Shown here in pieces: positions 6,180 through 7,912 of a DNA stretch of 7,912 nt. The notes under the pieces are model-generated. The model saw only the letters and a list, made by a program, of their open reading frames with translations. It had not been told where the DNA came from and searched no databases. Source of the DNA: Spirochaetales bacterium (lineage in GTDB: Bacteria; Spirochaetota; Spirochaetia; SZUA-6; DRHE01); contig JAFGQJ010000144.1 in the NCBI GenBank assembly GCA_016935715.1, positions 1 to 7,912 on the forward strand, in the 5' to 3' direction. Every line of letters begins with the position of its first letter. The stretch's first letter is position 1. The translations under genes were made by a program, and so were the position numbers.

Positions 6180-7526
6180 TTGCGCAAACTCTTGCTCCTG
6201 GTCGCTGCACTCCTGGCCATATCCCTGTTCATCCGTTCGACGCTTTTCGCCCAGGTCGTTTCAGAGCGCAGAGAGATCGCCGTATTCAAGCTCAGCTACT
6301 ACCGCTACGATATTCCCGAAGCGGTGCTGGGGGGAATAGACGAGGAGATCCGCAGCGTCTTCATCAACCTGGGCCGATTCGACGTGGTCGGTCTCACTCA
6401 GCGCCTCGAAGAGGGGGACCTGAACGAGTTCATCGACAAGATCAGGATGTACAAACAGCAGCAGGTGGAGACGCCCGAAGAAGTGCAGATGGGCAGGGAG
6501 TTTTTCACCAGGGCGGATTTCGACAGGCTCACCGGCTCCTTCTTCGTGGTCGTGCCGGCGGTTGCGAACTACGTGGTCGCCCAGCAGGATTCGGGGGAGT
6601 ACCAGGTCAACATCAAGACCTCCTTCAGCTTCATCAACGTGGAGGAGGGCCGCACCTTCGCCCAGGCCTTCGTCGAAACCGAAGGCAAGGACGAAAACAG
6701 GGATCTGGCCGTCAAGGCGGCCCTGGACGCCATCCCGATGCGGCTGACCTTCGAGATCCGCAAGATCCCCGAGTTCCAGCTCAGGACCGGGATCATCGAG
6801 GTTCGGGGCAGCGAGATCATCATCGAGCTGGGCCGGGATCTGGGTCTCGAAGCCGGGGACGAGTACGTGATCGTCTCTTCTGAGATCCTGCAGTCCGGCA
6901 GGGTCTTCAGCCGGGAGCAGGGGCTGGTGGTGATCAAAGAGGTCGGCGACGAAGTGTCGGTGGCCAGGATCATCTACGCCCGCCCCAGGCCGCAGATCGG
7001 GGACCAGCTGCGGGAGGTCCCCCGCTTCGGCATGGACACCACCCCCTACGTGCACTACGCTCCGGCGGGTCTGTTCGCCAAGAAGGACCGGACCTTCCTC
7101 ATCGGTGCCCGCCAGACATCGTCCCGGGGGTTCTACGGCTTTCGCCCCTTCGTAGGCATCGAGGTTCCCCTCATGGTGAACATCCTGCTGGCCCTGCCGT
7201 TGAACGTGTACGTGGGCGGCGAGTACGACATCTACATCGGCCGCCTGCAGCTCGTCCCCATGGCCGGCCTGGGCGTCGGGATGGCGTATCTCTGGTATCT
7301 GGAGTACGCCGACGTGGAGGAGGACAGGCGCTTTCTGTTCACCCACGGCGGCGGGTTTGCCGGCATGACGGCCAACTACCTGTTCAGCAAGAATCTCCGT
7401 TTCTCCGTGGAGGCGGGGTACATGGGCTGGATCTCCTTCATCCCCCAGGCGGACTTCTTCCAGAACCTGGTGTTTCCCTCCTACGACGGTCTGTTCGTGG
7501 GTGCCGGGCTGACGATAAAGTATTAG
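6180..7526 (+). CDS. Exported CsgG/FlgT-like protein with C-terminal outer-membrane barrel
   Basis: This is a 448-residue exported protein. Residues 1-24 form a signal peptide (MRKLLLLVAALLA core, probable cleavage after LFA). Residues about 31-195 begin REIAVFKL and have the alternating beta/alpha pattern, with a SGEYQVNIKTSFSFINVE strand pair, of CsgG/TolB-N or FlgT-middle-like domains. Residues about 204-280 resemble the FlgT C-terminal beta domain: EVRGSEIIIELGRDLGLEAGDEYVI, then VVIKEVGDEVSVARI and IGDQL. From about 300 the protein has seven or eight amphipathic, aromatic- and glycine-rich strands ending in LFVGAGLTIKY. A terminal aromatic residue is typical of Bam-assembled barrels, so a small eight-stranded barrel in the outer membrane is likely. 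The lipoprotein that follows (21-bp gap) is probably a partner. Signal peptide and barrel are read from residue pattern; domain names are from memory of the families and are tentative. Function unknown. Confidence 0.75.
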   Translation: MRKLLLLVAALLAISLFIRSTLFAQVVSERREIAVFKLSYYRYDIPEAVLGGIDEEIRSVFINLGRFDVVGLTQRLEEGDLNEFIDKIRMYKQQQVETPEEVQMGREFFTRADFDRLTGSFFVVVPAVANYVVAQQDSGEYQVNIKTSFSFINVEEGRTFAQAFVETEGKDENRDLAVKAALDAIPMRLTFEIRKIPEFQLRTGIIEVRGSEIIIELGRDLGLEAGDEYVIVSSEILQSGRVFSREQGLVVIKEVGDEVSVARIIYARPRPQIGDQLREVPRFGMDTTPYVHYAPAGLFAKKDRTFLIGARQTSSRGFYGFRPFVGIEVPLMVNILLALPLNVYVGGEYDIYIGRLQLVPMAGLGVGMAYLWYLEYADVEEDRRFLFTHGGGFAGMTANYLFSKNLRFSVEAGYMGWISFIPQADFFQNLVFPSYDGLFVGAGLTIKY

Positions 7527-7533
7527 AAAAAAA

Positions 7534-7540
7534 AGGAGGT
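7534..7540 (+). promoter_or_regulatory. Ribosome binding site fixing the GTG start at 7548
   Basis: AGGAGGT, inside an A-rich stretch directly after the upstream stop codon, lies seven bases before GTG at 7548-7550. It is close to the ideal anti-16S match and supports the GTG start and translation from the same mRNA as the preceding gene. Confidence 0.8.
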
Positions 7541-7547
7541 GGACCGG

Positions 7548-7912
7548 GTGAAAATCGAGTCTCTGTCAGGACTGATTGCTCTGCTGCTGCTCGTGTTTTT
7601 CCTGATCTCCTGCGCCGGCGGGCCGCCCACTACGACCCAGCCGTCGGAAGAGCAGGAGGCGGAGCCTTTGCCCGAGGAGAAGGTCTACGAGGGAGCCGGG
7701 CAGGATGAGTCGATGCTCACCGCCATGAACAAGGCCAAGATGGATGCGGTGCGCAAGGCGGTGATCGACCTGATCGGCGTGGCCAATGAGCAGGCCAACC
7801 GGGAGAAGCTCGGAGAAGTTCTCTACGATACCAGCAATCCCAATGCCTTCGTGAACAACGACACCTTCGAGACCCTGCGCAAGGACAAGGTCGGGGAGCA
7901 GTACGTCTTCGA
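7548..7912 (+). CDS. Lipoprotein, LPP20/FlgT-N-like, C-terminus beyond right edge
   Basis: The open frame starts at GTG and is still open at the window edge, with 121 residues visible. The signal peptide has a hydrophobic core (LIALLLLVFFLISC) ending in lipobox LISC, so Cys22 is lipidated. The next 30 or so residues are a low-complexity linker rich in Pro, Thr, Gln and Glu. From about residue 57 comes an amphipathic helix, AMNKAKMDAVRKAVIDLIG, whose pattern of small residues and AVRKAV resembles the first helix of LPP20-type lipoproteins and the FlgT N-terminal domain. A polar region with NPNAF and FETLRKDK follows. The gene begins 21 bp after the CsgG/FlgT-like protein and is surely cotranscribed with it, suggesting joint work in the periplasm or at the outer membrane. 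Lipoprotein status is firm; the family is tentative because the C-terminus is missing. Confidence 0.8.
   Translation, partial: MKIESLSGLIALLLLVFFLISCAGGPPTTTQPSEEQEAEPLPEEKVYEGAGQDESMLTAMNKAKMDAVRKAVIDLIGVANEQANREKLGEVLYDTSNPNAFVNNDTFETLRKDKVGEQYVF

Noticed and set aside
6261..7346. Minus-strand open frame of 361 codons
   Set aside because: Antisense to the exported barrel protein; His/Asp/Leu-rich composition typical of a reverse-strand shadow.
1..7912. CRISPR arrays, tRNA/rRNA genes, insertion sequences or attachment sites
   Set aside because: I saw no spaced direct repeats, transposase-like frames, tRNA-like folds or target duplications; the window reads as ordinary chromosome.

Overview
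This 7.9-kb window looks like chromosome from a diderm bacterium of moderately high GC. Two lipoproteins with clear lipoboxes and an exported protein ending in a predicted outer-membrane barrel show the second membrane. The Ig-like lipoprotein, the CsgG/FlgT-like exported protein and the frequent TTG/GTG starts behind strong AGGAGG sites would fit a free-living spirochaete. That assignment is an inference from protein style, not a marker-based identification.

Layout. Positions 1-605, minus strand: the N-terminal two hundred residues of a lipoprotein with Ig-like beta-sandwich domains, running off the left edge. Positions 606-860: a divergent intergenic region with a good sigma70-type promoter facing left, a 34-base A/T tract (758-791) and a second sigma70-type promoter facing right. 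Positions 861-1829: a ten-helix EamA/DMT-family transporter of unknown substrate. Positions 1899-6069: a compact block preT, preA, hydA. Positions 6070-6179: a short intergenic region with a possible promoter. Positions 6180-7526: an exported protein with a CsgG/FlgT-like periplasmic part and a C-terminal barrel. Positions 7548-7912: the start of a second lipoprotein, cut by the right edge.

The metabolic core is the first two steps of reductive pyrimidine breakdown. PreT (FAD, NAD(P) and Fe-S) feeds electrons to PreA (FMN and two C-terminal 4Fe-4S clusters), which reduces uracil or thymine to the 5,6-dihydro form. HydA, a binuclear-metal cyclic amidase, then opens the ring to the N-carbamoyl-beta-amino acid. 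All catalytic and metal residues I could map are present. The third enzyme, beta-ureidopropionase, is not in the window. The DMT transporter is codirectional and 69 bp upstream, so it may share the transcript; a transport link to pyrimidine breakdown is speculation.

The right-hand pair (6180-7912) is the least familiar part. A signal-peptide protein combines a CsgG/FlgT-middle-like domain, a FlgT-C-like small beta domain and an outer-membrane barrel. The next gene is a lipoprotein whose mature start resembles LPP20/FlgT-N proteins. Together they look like an uncharacterised envelope assembly.
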